From Frateuria aurantia DSM 6220 (GTDB lineage Bacteria; Pseudomonadota; Gammaproteobacteria; Xanthomonadales; Rhodanobacteraceae), in NCBI RefSeq assembly GCF_000242255.2, contig NC_017033.1, positions 2,181,110 through 2,245,109 on the forward strand: a DNA stretch of 64,000 bases. The letters run 5' to 3'. The notes under the pieces were generated by a model. That model had not been told where the DNA came from. It saw nothing but the letters and a program-made list of their open reading frames with translations, and did no database searches. The position numbers and the translations under genes are program-made. The stretch's first letter is position 1, and each line of letters opens with the position of its first letter. Shown piece by piece: positions 9,185-17,800 of this stretch.

Positions 9185-11074
9185 ATGTCCAACCTGTTGA
9201 GCATCGCCATTTCCGGCTTGAATGCGGCCAAAGCCGGCCTCGCGGCCACCAGCAACAACCTCGCCAATGTCGACACCACCGGTTACAGCCGGCAGAGCGT
9301 GCAGCAAAGCGAGAGTTCGGTGGTGACCCGTGGCGACGGCTATGCCATGGGTTCCGGCGTCACGGTCAGCGGCGTCACCCGCGCCAGCAACCCCTATCTG
9401 ACCGCCGCGGTATGGAGCACCAACAGCGCCTCCCAGTCGGCCTCGACCTACAACGATCTGGCGACCACGCTGAACAACGCTCTCAGTGGCAGCGGCAGTC
9501 TGCAGACTTCGCTGGACAGTCTCTTCAGCGGCTTCACCAGCGTCTCCAGCGCCGTTTCGGATACCTCCGTGCGGCAGACCGTACTGGGGGATGCAACCGC
9601 CGCGGCGACCAACTACAACACGCTGGCCAGCCAGTTCGCGGCGCAGCAGAAATCGGTGAACCAGCAGATCGGGGATACCGTCACCAGCATCAACAGCCTG
9701 ACCTCGCAGATCGCGACCCTCAACACCGCCATCACCGGTGGCAACGGGACCACCTCCAGCGGCGGCTCCAACGCCCTGCTCGACCAGCGCGATGCCTTGG
9801 TCACCCAGCTGGCCGGTTATGTCGGCATCAGTGCCCAGACCCAGAGCGATGGCAGCATCAGCGTATATACCCAGTCCGGCCAGGCGCTGGTCGCAGGCAG
9901 CCAGGCCAATGCGCTGGGCACCGCCGGCAATGCCTACGACGCCACCCAGACCGAAGTCACCGACAGCAACGGCAGCGTCATCAGCAGCCAGATCAGTGGC
10001 GGCAGCCTTGGCGGCCTGATCAGCTATCGCGACAATGTACTCAGCACCAGCGAGAACATGCTGGGTCTCAGCGCCCTGGGCCTGGCCAGCAGCGTCAACA
10101 GCCAGCAGGCGGCTGGTCTGGATCTGAACGGCAAACAAGGTGCCGCGATTTTCAGCACCGCCGCCCCCTCGGTCGCCGCCTCTTCGGCCAATACCGGCGA
10201 CGCCACCGTATCGGCCAGCATCAGCAATACCAGCGCGCTGACCACCTCCAATTACATTCTGCGTCGTCAGGACGGCGCGTGGAGCCTCAGCACCACCGGC
10301 GGCCAGTCGGTCAGCCTCACCACCAACAGCGATGGCACCCTTTCCGCCGCCGGCATGACCTTCACCGTCAGCGGCACGGCCAAAGACGGGGACAGCTACC
10401 AGATCAAGCCGACCGCCGATGCTGCCAGCAGCCTCTCGGTCAGCATGACCGATCCGGCCGGTATCGCCGCCGCGGCCGCCGTGGTCGCCACCGCGAGCAG
10501 CAGCAATACCGGCGCGACGACCGTCAAGAGCCTGACCGTCACCGACAGCAGCCAGAACGGCCTGCTCGACAGTGCCAGCGTCAAGTTCACCTCGGCCACG
10601 GATTATGAGGTGCTGGATGCCAGCAACAATGTGCTCAGCAGCGGCACCTACGACGCCAGCAAGGGCATCAGCGCCAACGGCTGGACTCTGAGCCTCAGTG
10701 GCAACCCGGCCGCCGGCGACAGCTTCAGCGTTTCGGCCAACACCAAGGGCCTCAGCGACAACACCAATGCCTTGAAGCTGGCCGCGCTGTCCGACAGCAA
10801 GACGCTGGGCAATGGAAGCAGCTCGATCATCGACTCGGCAACCCAGCTGACCAGCTATATCGGGACCATCGGCAGCCAGGCCTCGACCAACAACACTACC
10901 CAGTCGGCGCTGTACACCAATGCCGTGGCGGCGCAGCAAAGCGTTTCCGGTGTCAGCGAGGACGAGGAGGCCAGCAATCTGGTCAAGTTCCAGCAGGCCT
11001 ATCAGGCCTCGGCTCAGGCGATCTCGACCGCCCAGTCCATTTTCTCCAGCCTGCTTTCCGCCATCCGGAGCTGA
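9185..11074 (+). CDS. flgK: Flagellar hook-associated protein 1 FlgK
   Basis: FlgK forms the first hook-filament junction layer. The 629-residue protein begins MSNLLSIAISGLNAAKAGLA and has the rod/hook motif TSNNLANVDTTGYSRQSVQQ. The C-terminal block is ASNLVKFQQAYQASAQAIST, ending in LLSAIRS. Long Ser/Ala/Thr-rich variable domains make it somewhat longer than the 550 residues usual in enterics. It starts two bases after the flgJ stop. Confidence 0.97.
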   Translation: MSNLLSIAISGLNAAKAGLAATSNNLANVDTTGYSRQSVQQSESSVVTRGDGYAMGSGVTVSGVTRASNPYLTAAVWSTNSASQSASTYNDLATTLNNALSGSGSLQTSLDSLFSGFTSVSSAVSDTSVRQTVLGDATAAATNYNTLASQFAAQQKSVNQQIGDTVTSINSLTSQIATLNTAITGGNGTTSSGGSNALLDQRDALVTQLAGYVGISAQTQSDGSISVYTQSGQALVAGSQANALGTAGNAYDATQTEVTDSNGSVISSQISGGSLGGLISYRDNVLSTSENMLGLSALGLASSVNSQQAAGLDLNGKQGAAIFSTAAPSVAASSANTGDATVSASISNTSALTTSNYILRRQDGAWSLSTTGGQSVSLTTNSDGTLSAAGMTFTVSGTAKDGDSYQIKPTADAASSLSVSMTDPAGIAAAAAVVATASSSNTGATTVKSLTVTDSSQNGLLDSASVKFTSATDYEVLDASNNVLSSGTYDASKGISANGWTLSLSGNPAAGDSFSVSANTKGLSDNTNALKLAALSDSKTLGNGSSSIIDSATQLTSYIGTIGSQASTNNTTQSALYTNAVAAQQSVSGVSEDEEASNLVKFQQAYQASAQAISTAQSIFSSLLSAIRS

Positions 11075-11078
11075 TCCC

Positions 11079-12311
11079 ATGCGCATTTCCACCAGCTGGA
11101 TGTACCAGCAGTCCGTCAGCCAGATGCAGGCCGAGCAGAGCGCGGTCAACGCTGCTCGCAATTCGGTCAGTACCGGCAAGGCCGTCAGCGTCGCCTCGGA
11201 CAATCCGGTCGCCGCGACCCAGATCGTGTCCATCAGCCACCTGATGGCCAGCCAGGACAATTACGTCAGCGGCATCAACAGTGCCACCACCAGCCTGTCG
11301 CTGGAGCAGTCGACCTTGTCCAGCATCAGCAACCTGCTGAACCAGGCCAACAGCATCGCCATCCAGTCAGGCAACGGCGCCTTGTCATCCTCCGATCGCA
11401 GCGCCATGGCCACCCAGCTCAGCCAGGTCCTGACCCAGTTGCAGCAGTCGGCCAATACCACCGATACGGCCGGCAATTACCTGTTTGCCGGCACCGCCGC
11501 CGGCCAGCCCTTCGTCTCCAATGACGATGGCAGCATCAGCTACCAGGGCACGGACAACACCCAGATGGCGGCCGTGGGCTCCGGCCTGCAGGTCGCGACC
11601 GGTGATGCCGGCAGCAAGGTATTCATGAATATTCCGGCCGGCAATGGCAGCTTCGTCGCCAGCTCCGACTCAGCCAATACCGGAACCCTGATTGTCGGCA
11701 GTACCTCGGTCACCGATACCAGTGCCTACAACGCCGCCGTCAGCAGCGATGGCGGCAATTACAAGATCAGCTTCGACGGCGAAGGCACCTGGACCGCAAC
11801 CTCCACCAGCGGCAGCGATGCCGGCAAGACGGTGGCCACCGGCTCATACACGGCAGGCGATACGTCGGGCAATGAGTCGATCAGCTTCAACGGCATGCAG
11901 ATCGGCATCACCGGCACGCCGACGGCCGGCGACAGCGTGGAAGTGACATCAGGCGCCAAACAGGATGTGTTCACCACCTTGCAGAACATGGTCACCGCGC
12001 TGAACGACAGCAGTCTCAGCAGCACCCAGCTGACCAATACCATGAACCGCCAGCTGGAATCCCTGCAACAGGCGACCAGCCAGGTCACCACCACCGAGAC
12101 CAGTGTCGGCAGCCGGTTGAGCATGCTGCAGACCCAGTCCTCCAACTACTCCGATCTCAGCGTCACCTACAAGACGGCGCTGTCCGGTTTCCAGGATGCC
12201 GACATGTACCAGGCCCTGAGCTCGCTGTCGCTGCACACCACGGCACTGCAGGCCTCCGAACAAGCCTTTGCCAAGGTCTCTCAGCTCAGCCTGTTCGACT
12301 ATATCAAGTAA
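11079..12311 (+). CDS. flgL: Flagellar hook-associated protein 3 FlgL
   Basis: FlgL forms the second junction layer and contacts flagellin. The 410-residue protein starts MRISTSWMYQQSVSQMQAEQ and contains the flagellin-like N-terminal helix NSVSTGKAVSVASDNPVAA. The C-terminal helix runs through ETSVGSRLSMLQTQSSNYSD and the end of the protein. The start at 11079 is four bases after the flgK stop; the frame is open upstream but that part overlaps flgK. It is the last structural gene of the flgB-L block. Confidence 0.96.
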   Translation: MRISTSWMYQQSVSQMQAEQSAVNAARNSVSTGKAVSVASDNPVAATQIVSISHLMASQDNYVSGINSATTSLSLEQSTLSSISNLLNQANSIAIQSGNGALSSSDRSAMATQLSQVLTQLQQSANTTDTAGNYLFAGTAAGQPFVSNDDGSISYQGTDNTQMAAVGSGLQVATGDAGSKVFMNIPAGNGSFVASSDSANTGTLIVGSTSVTDTSAYNAAVSSDGGNYKISFDGEGTWTATSTSGSDAGKTVATGSYTAGDTSGNESISFNGMQIGITGTPTAGDSVEVTSGAKQDVFTTLQNMVTALNDSSLSSTQLTNTMNRQLESLQQATSQVTTTETSVGSRLSMLQTQSSNYSDLSVTYKTALSGFQDADMYQALSSLSLHTTALQASEQAFAKVSQLSLFDYIK

Positions 12312-12329
12312 GTCTCCGCTCCACTTCAA

Positions 12330-12347
12330 GGCCGGCGCAAGCCGGCC
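12330..12347 (+). terminator. Hairpin after flgL, possible weak terminator
   Basis: GGCCGGC, a GCAA loop and GCCGGCC form a perfect 7-bp GC hairpin 18 bases after the flgL stop. The nearest T run (TTTT at 12359-12362) is 11 bases away, so this is a poor Rho-independent terminator. It may only pause or stabilise the transcript before the ATP-grasp gene. Confidence 0.35.
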
Positions 12348-12360
12348 ATGGCGCCGTGTT

Positions 12361-13632
12361 TTGACCAGTCATTCCGAATCCGCCAAAGCTTGTCGCCAAC
12401 CGGCACAAGCCGTCTCCCCGCCGGCCGGAGGCTTCGAGCCGCAGGGCCTGGCCCGGTTGCTGCGCCGCAGCTTCCAGGGCGAAGATCTTCGCGGCTATGC
12501 CCAGACCTTGATTGCGGCTGCCGGCCAGTCCGATGATCCGTATCTGCTGCTTGAGCTCAGCCTGTGCCTCTTGCTCTGCTACCAGCCCGAATCGGCCTTG
12601 GCCGTGCTGCGGCAAGCCATCGGCCAGCAGCAGGTATACCAGCTGCAGCGCCAGGCCGGAGCCAAGGGCCTGCGCCTGCTGGTAATCAAGACGGCAGGTG
12701 ATCTGATGGCCAACACGCCGTTGGAATGCATTCTGGAAGACCAACCCGTCGATGCCGACGTGGTCTATGTCGACGCGCAGCATCCCCTGCCCCGGGATCT
12801 GCCCGAACATGATCTGGTCTTTGTCGCCATTGCCGAAGCCGATCCGCATCTGGCCATCCTGCAACGCCTGCAACAGGATCTGACGAACTGGCCACGGCCG
12901 GTGCTGAATGTTCCGCAGGCGATTCCCGGCCTGGCCCGGCCGCTGGCCAGCCAGGCTCTGGCCGATATTCCCGGCCTGCGCATGCCCAAGGTAGGCCGTA
13001 TCGGACGTGAAGCCTTGCAGGCCATGGCGGACGGTCAGGGCCCCGAGGCCGTATCCACGGAGGGCTTGTGCCCGTCCTTTCCATGGATCCTGCGCCCGCA
13101 AGGCACTCATGCCGGCCAGGGCCTGGAACGCATCGCCGATACCTCAGCCCTGGCGGTCTATCTGCAGCGGCAGCCCGCACATGACTTCTTTCTGGCGCCC
13201 TTTGTCGACTACGCCTCCGCCGATGGCCTGTTCCGCAAATATCGCATCGTGATGGTCGATGGCCGGGCATGGCCCTGCCATATGGGCGTGTCCGAACACT
13301 GGATGGTGCACTACCCCTATCCGGAGATGATCGAACATCCCCAGCGGCGTGACGAGGAAGCCCGCTTCTTCGCCGGATTCGACCAGGATTTCGGCAAGCG
13401 ACATGGCAAGGCCCTGACCGCCATCTATCAGCGTCTGGGACTGGACTATGTCGGCTTCGATTGTGCCGAGACCGCCGACGGCGAACTGCTGATCTTCGAG
13501 GTCGCCAATGCCCTGGTGATCCATGCCATGGACAGGCGCGACCTGTTCCCCTACAAGGTCCCGCAGATGCAGCAGGTCTTTGCCCACTTCGCCGCCATGC
13601 TGCAAGGCCGGGCCGGCACCGTATCGAGTTGA
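12361..13632 (+). CDS. RimK-like ATP-grasp protein of unknown substrate
   Basis: This is probably an ATP-dependent carboxylate-amine ligase; its substrates are unknown. From the proposed TTG start it has 423 residues. The N-terminal third is helical and repeat-like (ELSLCLLLCYQPESALAVLR resembles a TPR helix pair). The C-terminal half resembles the ATP-grasp fold: FPWILRPQGTHAGQGLERI, FRKYRIVMVDGRAWPCHMGV, and a metal-binding-type end LLIFEVANALVIHAMD. The start is uncertain because TTG codons also occur upstream, inside flgL. It lies between flgL and a SerC-family gene, facing a glycosyltransferase gene, so a role in flagellin modification is possible but inferred from context only. Confidence 0.6.
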   Translation: MTSHSESAKACRQPAQAVSPPAGGFEPQGLARLLRRSFQGEDLRGYAQTLIAAAGQSDDPYLLLELSLCLLLCYQPESALAVLRQAIGQQQVYQLQRQAGAKGLRLLVIKTAGDLMANTPLECILEDQPVDADVVYVDAQHPLPRDLPEHDLVFVAIAEADPHLAILQRLQQDLTNWPRPVLNVPQAIPGLARPLASQALADIPGLRMPKVGRIGREALQAMADGQGPEAVSTEGLCPSFPWILRPQGTHAGQGLERIADTSALAVYLQRQPAHDFFLAPFVDYASADGLFRKYRIVMVDGRAWPCHMGVSEHWMVHYPYPEMIEHPQRRDEEARFFAGFDQDFGKRHGKALTAIYQRLGLDYVGFDCAETADGELLIFEVANALVIHAMDRRDLFPYKVPQMQQVFAHFAAMLQGRAGTVSS

Positions 13633-13636
13633 GCCC

Positions 13637-14746
13637 ATGAGCACCGTCCAGCTGTCCGCCAATGATCTGAACTTCTCCGGCGGCCCCGGCGCCCTGCCCC
13701 ATGAGGTCTTGTTGCAGGCCCAGCAAGCCATGATCGCCTTGCCCGAAACCGGCCTGTCGGTGCTGGGCATGAGCCATCGCTCGGCCTGGTTTCGCGAGCT
13801 GCTGGACGAAGCCGAACAGCATATCCGCGACCTGCTGAATCTCGAAGACCGCTATGCGGTGCTGTTTCTGCAAGGCGGCAGCAGCCTGCAGTTCTCGATG
13901 ATTCCCGCCAATTTCGCCCATGGCGCCAAACGGCCCACCGAATTCGTCGCCTCCGGCTACTGGAGCGGCAAGGCCATCGGCGAAGCCGCCTGCGCTGCAC
14001 CGGTCAAGGTACTGTGGGATGGCGGGGCGGACGGCTATCACCGACTGCCGGACTTCGAGGAACTGGCGTGGAATCCTCAGGCCCCGTTTTTCCACTACGT
14101 AAGCAACGAGACGGTCGAAGGCCTGCAATTCCACCAGACGCCCCGCATGGAAGGCGCCACCGTGATCAGCGACATGTCCTCGGACTTTCTGTCGCGCCCC
14201 ATCGATGCCGGCCGCTACGCCATGATCTATGCCCACGCCCAGAAAAACCTGGGTCCGGCCGGCGTTACCGTCGCCATCCTGGATACAGCCTTGCTGGATC
14301 GGATACCTGATGGCCTGCCGCCGATGCTGGATTACCGCACCCATGTGCGGCATCGCTCGATCTACAACACCCCACCGGTGTTTTCACTGTATGCATTGAC
14401 CTTGATCTGCCGCTGGCTGCGCCAGGATATCGGCGGCCTCGATGCCATGGAGGCGATCAACAGCCTCAAGGCCGGCCGTCTGTACCAATGCCTGGACGAC
14501 ATGGGTGGACTGGTGATTCCGCAGGCCGAACGCGACTTCCGCTCGCAAATGAATGTCGCCTTCCGCTTCCGCGACACAAGACTCGATGCTCTGTGCCTGC
14601 AGGAGGCGGCCGACGCCGGCTTCTCGGGCCTGGGCGGCCATCGCTCCATCGGCGGCCTGCGCGCATCGATCTACAACGCCGTACTGCCTGCCGCCGTAGA
14701 ATTGCTGGCCGAGTTTCTGGAGGATTTCGCCCGGCGGCATGGCTGA
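13637..14746 (+). CDS. SerC-family (phosphoserine) aminotransferase
   Basis: The 369-residue PLP enzyme is clearly in the SerC family, which converts 3-phosphohydroxypyruvate and glutamate to phosphoserine. Visible family features are NFSGGPGALP at the start, SHRS at 46-49 (with H47/R48 like the SerC phosphate-binding pair), LFLQGGSSLQF, YVSNETVEGLQF, the PLP-lysine site AQKNLGPAGV (K203), HRSIYNTPPVFS and the C-terminal GGHRSIGGLRASIYNAV. It starts four bases after the ATP-grasp gene, so the two are probably co-transcribed. Xanthomonadales usually keep serC with pheA and aroA, so this copy beside flagellar genes may be a paralogue with an altered substrate, or simply the only serC. Confidence 0.8.
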   Translation: MSTVQLSANDLNFSGGPGALPHEVLLQAQQAMIALPETGLSVLGMSHRSAWFRELLDEAEQHIRDLLNLEDRYAVLFLQGGSSLQFSMIPANFAHGAKRPTEFVASGYWSGKAIGEAACAAPVKVLWDGGADGYHRLPDFEELAWNPQAPFFHYVSNETVEGLQFHQTPRMEGATVISDMSSDFLSRPIDAGRYAMIYAHAQKNLGPAGVTVAILDTALLDRIPDGLPPMLDYRTHVRHRSIYNTPPVFSLYALTLICRWLRQDIGGLDAMEAINSLKAGRLYQCLDDMGGLVIPQAERDFRSQMNVAFRFRDTRLDALCLQEAADAGFSGLGGHRSIGGLRASIYNAVLPAAVELLAEFLEDFARRHG

Positions 14747-14786
14747 ACCCGCCGGCCGCAGCGGCCGCGGCTTGTCACGTTGCCAG

Positions 14787-14823
14787 ATGGAAGAAGGGCG
14801 GCCTTGGGCCGCCCTTCTTCCAT
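14787..14823. terminator. Bidirectional terminator between the SerC-family and glycosyltransferase genes
   Basis: A perfect 17-bp inverted repeat with a 3-base TTG loop (ATGGAAGAAGGGCGGCC and its complement) fills the 78-base gap between two convergent genes. The runs of purine and pyrimidine in the stem provide a short U-rich end in both directions. It ends one base before the glycosyltransferase stop codon. Confidence 0.8.
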
Positions 14824-14824
14824 G

Positions 14825-17800
14825 TCAATCCGGCAACCAGGCGTCTCGCCATTCAACCAGATTCTGGCCGGTCAAAGTCCAGTCGCGCATCACGGCATCC
14901 CGCAAGGCATCACCCATGGCCGCCGTGGCATCCAGATCCGCCACATGCATGCGGATCGCCGCCACCCAGTCCTTGAAGCGATTCTTGACCCGGGTTACCG
15001 GCAAGTCACCGCGATAGGTGATCAGATCACTGCAGACCACCGGAAAACCGCAGGCACCATACTCCAGCAAGCGCAGATTGCTCTTGCAGTGGTTGAACAG
15101 ATTGTCTTCCAGGGGAGCCACCGCCAGATCCAGATTCAATGAGGCGAGCTTCGCCGGATACTGCTCGATCGGCACGCCAGTATGGAATTCTTTCACGTAC
15201 GGCTTCAACTTGTCCGGACACATCCCGAAGAACACCCAGTCGACTTCATCGGCCAGCTCACGGACCACATCGGCAATCAGTTCCAGGTCACCGGTATGGC
15301 TGGAACCACCGCCCCAGCCGACCCGCGGCTTGGCGCCCGCTCGCCGTTCGGCTTTAAGTCCAGACCACCAGTCCGTCGGCAGACGATTCAACACCACCCG
15401 GATATCGTCATGCATGTCGGCAAACTGCTCGGCCAACACCTGAGTCGACACCACGAAGCGATCCGTCATCGCCACCGCCTGTCGCAGCTGCTTGCGCAGA
15501 TCCTTGGGCATAGCTCCGCGATGAACCGACTTCATCGGCAGATTGAACATGTAATCGTCCAGCTCGTAGACCTTGAAGGCATCCGAGAAGCGCAGATAGC
15601 GGCGCAGGGCTTCGCGCTGCGCATCCGTATGCTGGCGCTGCAGGATGATCGCATCGGTCTCGAAGCGTGCCAAGGTAACCGGAAGCAACAGCGCCTCGGT
15701 GACGGTACCCTCCAGCACCTCTTCCCGATGCATCGCGGCAAAGGGCTGACGTACCCGGTAGTGCCCGCAGCCGGTACGATCCGCCGGATGACAGACCACT
15801 CGCGGCTGCACCTTGGTCACCAAGGGCTGCCAGGCGATGTGCCTATACGGATCAAGCTCGAAACCATGGCCTGACAAGGACAGATTCCGGTTGTAGGCCG
15901 GGTCGGCCGCCATCCACGGCAGCCAGCGCCGATACATCACCTCCTGCTCGGCCCGGAAGCGCGCGCGCTTGGCCGCCTGCTGACCCTCATCCAGCTGGCG
16001 CTGGCTGACGCTGCCATGGTGCATGACATGGGCATGCGGCGTCCATACGATCAGATAGCCTGCCTGCTGCACTTTCAGGCACAGATCGATATCGTTGTAG
16101 GAGACGGTGAGATCGGCGGCATCAAGACCGCCGACCTGATGGTAGATCTCGGCACGGATCATCATGCAGGCAGCCGTTACGGCCGAATACTGCTGATCGA
16201 ATTTCAACCGCTGCATATAGCCACCAGCCGAGGCCGGGGAGCCGATAAAGGGATGGCCCGCCACCCGGTCCAGGCCCATCACGACACCGGCATGCTGCAC
16301 GCGTCCGTCAGGATAATAGAGCTTGGCGCCGACAATGCCGACTTCCGGTCGCTGGGCGTGATGCAGCATCGCCTCCAGCCAGCCGGGTTCAAGCATGGCG
16401 GTGTCGTTGTTCAGCAACAACAGATAGTCGCCGCGTGCCTGCAGGGCGGCCTGGTTGTTCATCGCCGAATAATTGAAGACGCCGGGATGGCGCAGCACAC
16501 GGATCTGCTCGCCAGGCAAAGCGTCGAGGCCATCCAGATAGCGACAGGCATCGGGATCGTCGCTGCCATTGTCCACCACTAGCAGCTCGAAATGCGGATA
16601 AGCCGTCTGGGCCAGCAGGCTGTCGATCAAGGCCGCCAGCAAGGGCAACTGGTTGCGGGTAGGAATGATGATGGAAACCAGCGGCCGCTCGGCATGCAGG
16701 TATCTGACGCGTGTACTGCCGGCCAAGGGGCCGGGCATCAATTCATGGGCGACACCAAGCCGCTGCAGATGGCGGCCGATGAGCTGAGGCCAATGCATGG
16801 CCAATAACGGTGACTTCAACCAGGCATCGAAGGAGGTCTGCGCACTGTACAGGGCCTCCGCGATGTGCCCGATGGCCGCCGGCCCATGCTGCTCGGCCAG
16901 GCGCAACAACAGCTCGGCCGGAGCCGCCGCCTCCAGCGCCGGATCGGGGCCGCCCAGCTCCAGCCAGGCGCTGCGCCGGAACACCAGGCCCCGCCCAACG
17001 TAGGCATAGCCACGCAGCAGGTCGAGATTGAAGTCCGGCTTGAAGATCGGTTCGATGCGCTGTCCTGCCACAATCCGGTCTTCATCCATATAGCAGGCCT
17101 GCAACCCGGTCAGCGCTGTGACGCGATCGGCGACGATCCAGGCCGTAGCCACATCCAGCTGGTCTCCGATGTCGAGCAGGAAGATCCAGTCCGCCGGCGA
17201 AGCCGTCACCACCGCCAGGCAGTCCTCGCCAAAACCTTCCGCCACTGTCGCCAGCACCTTGATGCCGCCCGGATAATCGGTCGCCTGCAGCGACAACAGG
17301 CTGCGCTGCAAGGCCGCCGTGTCGCTGTCATCACCCATCAGCATTACCGCCAAGCGTGGCAGCCCCGCCCCCTGCTCAAGCCGTCGCCGCAGCACGCTGA
17401 CCACCGCCGGCCGCAAGTGCATCTCGCTCAACTGGGCCGTATAGGCCGGCAGCGGCGTCTCCGTGGGGGCAACCTCCGTCCCGGCACCGGCCCCATAGCC
17501 GGTGAGGCGATGAATGCGTGCGGTCGATGCCAGCCAAAGCGCTGGCATATCCCTGTCCAGCAAGGCAGCCAACCAGCGGACCTTGTCCATGGGCGAGGCC
17601 GCCGGCATCAACCGGTGCAAGGCGGAATCGGAGGCCAGCTGCCACAGCCCAAGACAGATCACCAGCCGCAGATCGACCGGCACCCGGTAGCACCACTCGC
17701 CATCCAACCGCTGCAACCGGCCCTCGGCATCTTCGTGGACATGGGCAGGCAAGGCATCGAACCATTGGCCGTCCAGCAGGCCCTGGTCATCGGCCTGATC

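Noticed and set aside
9131-11260. 709-codon open frame on the minus strand opposite flgK
   Set aside because: Antisense shadow of the Ser/Ala/Thr-rich flgK; Gly/Ala-rich with no motif.
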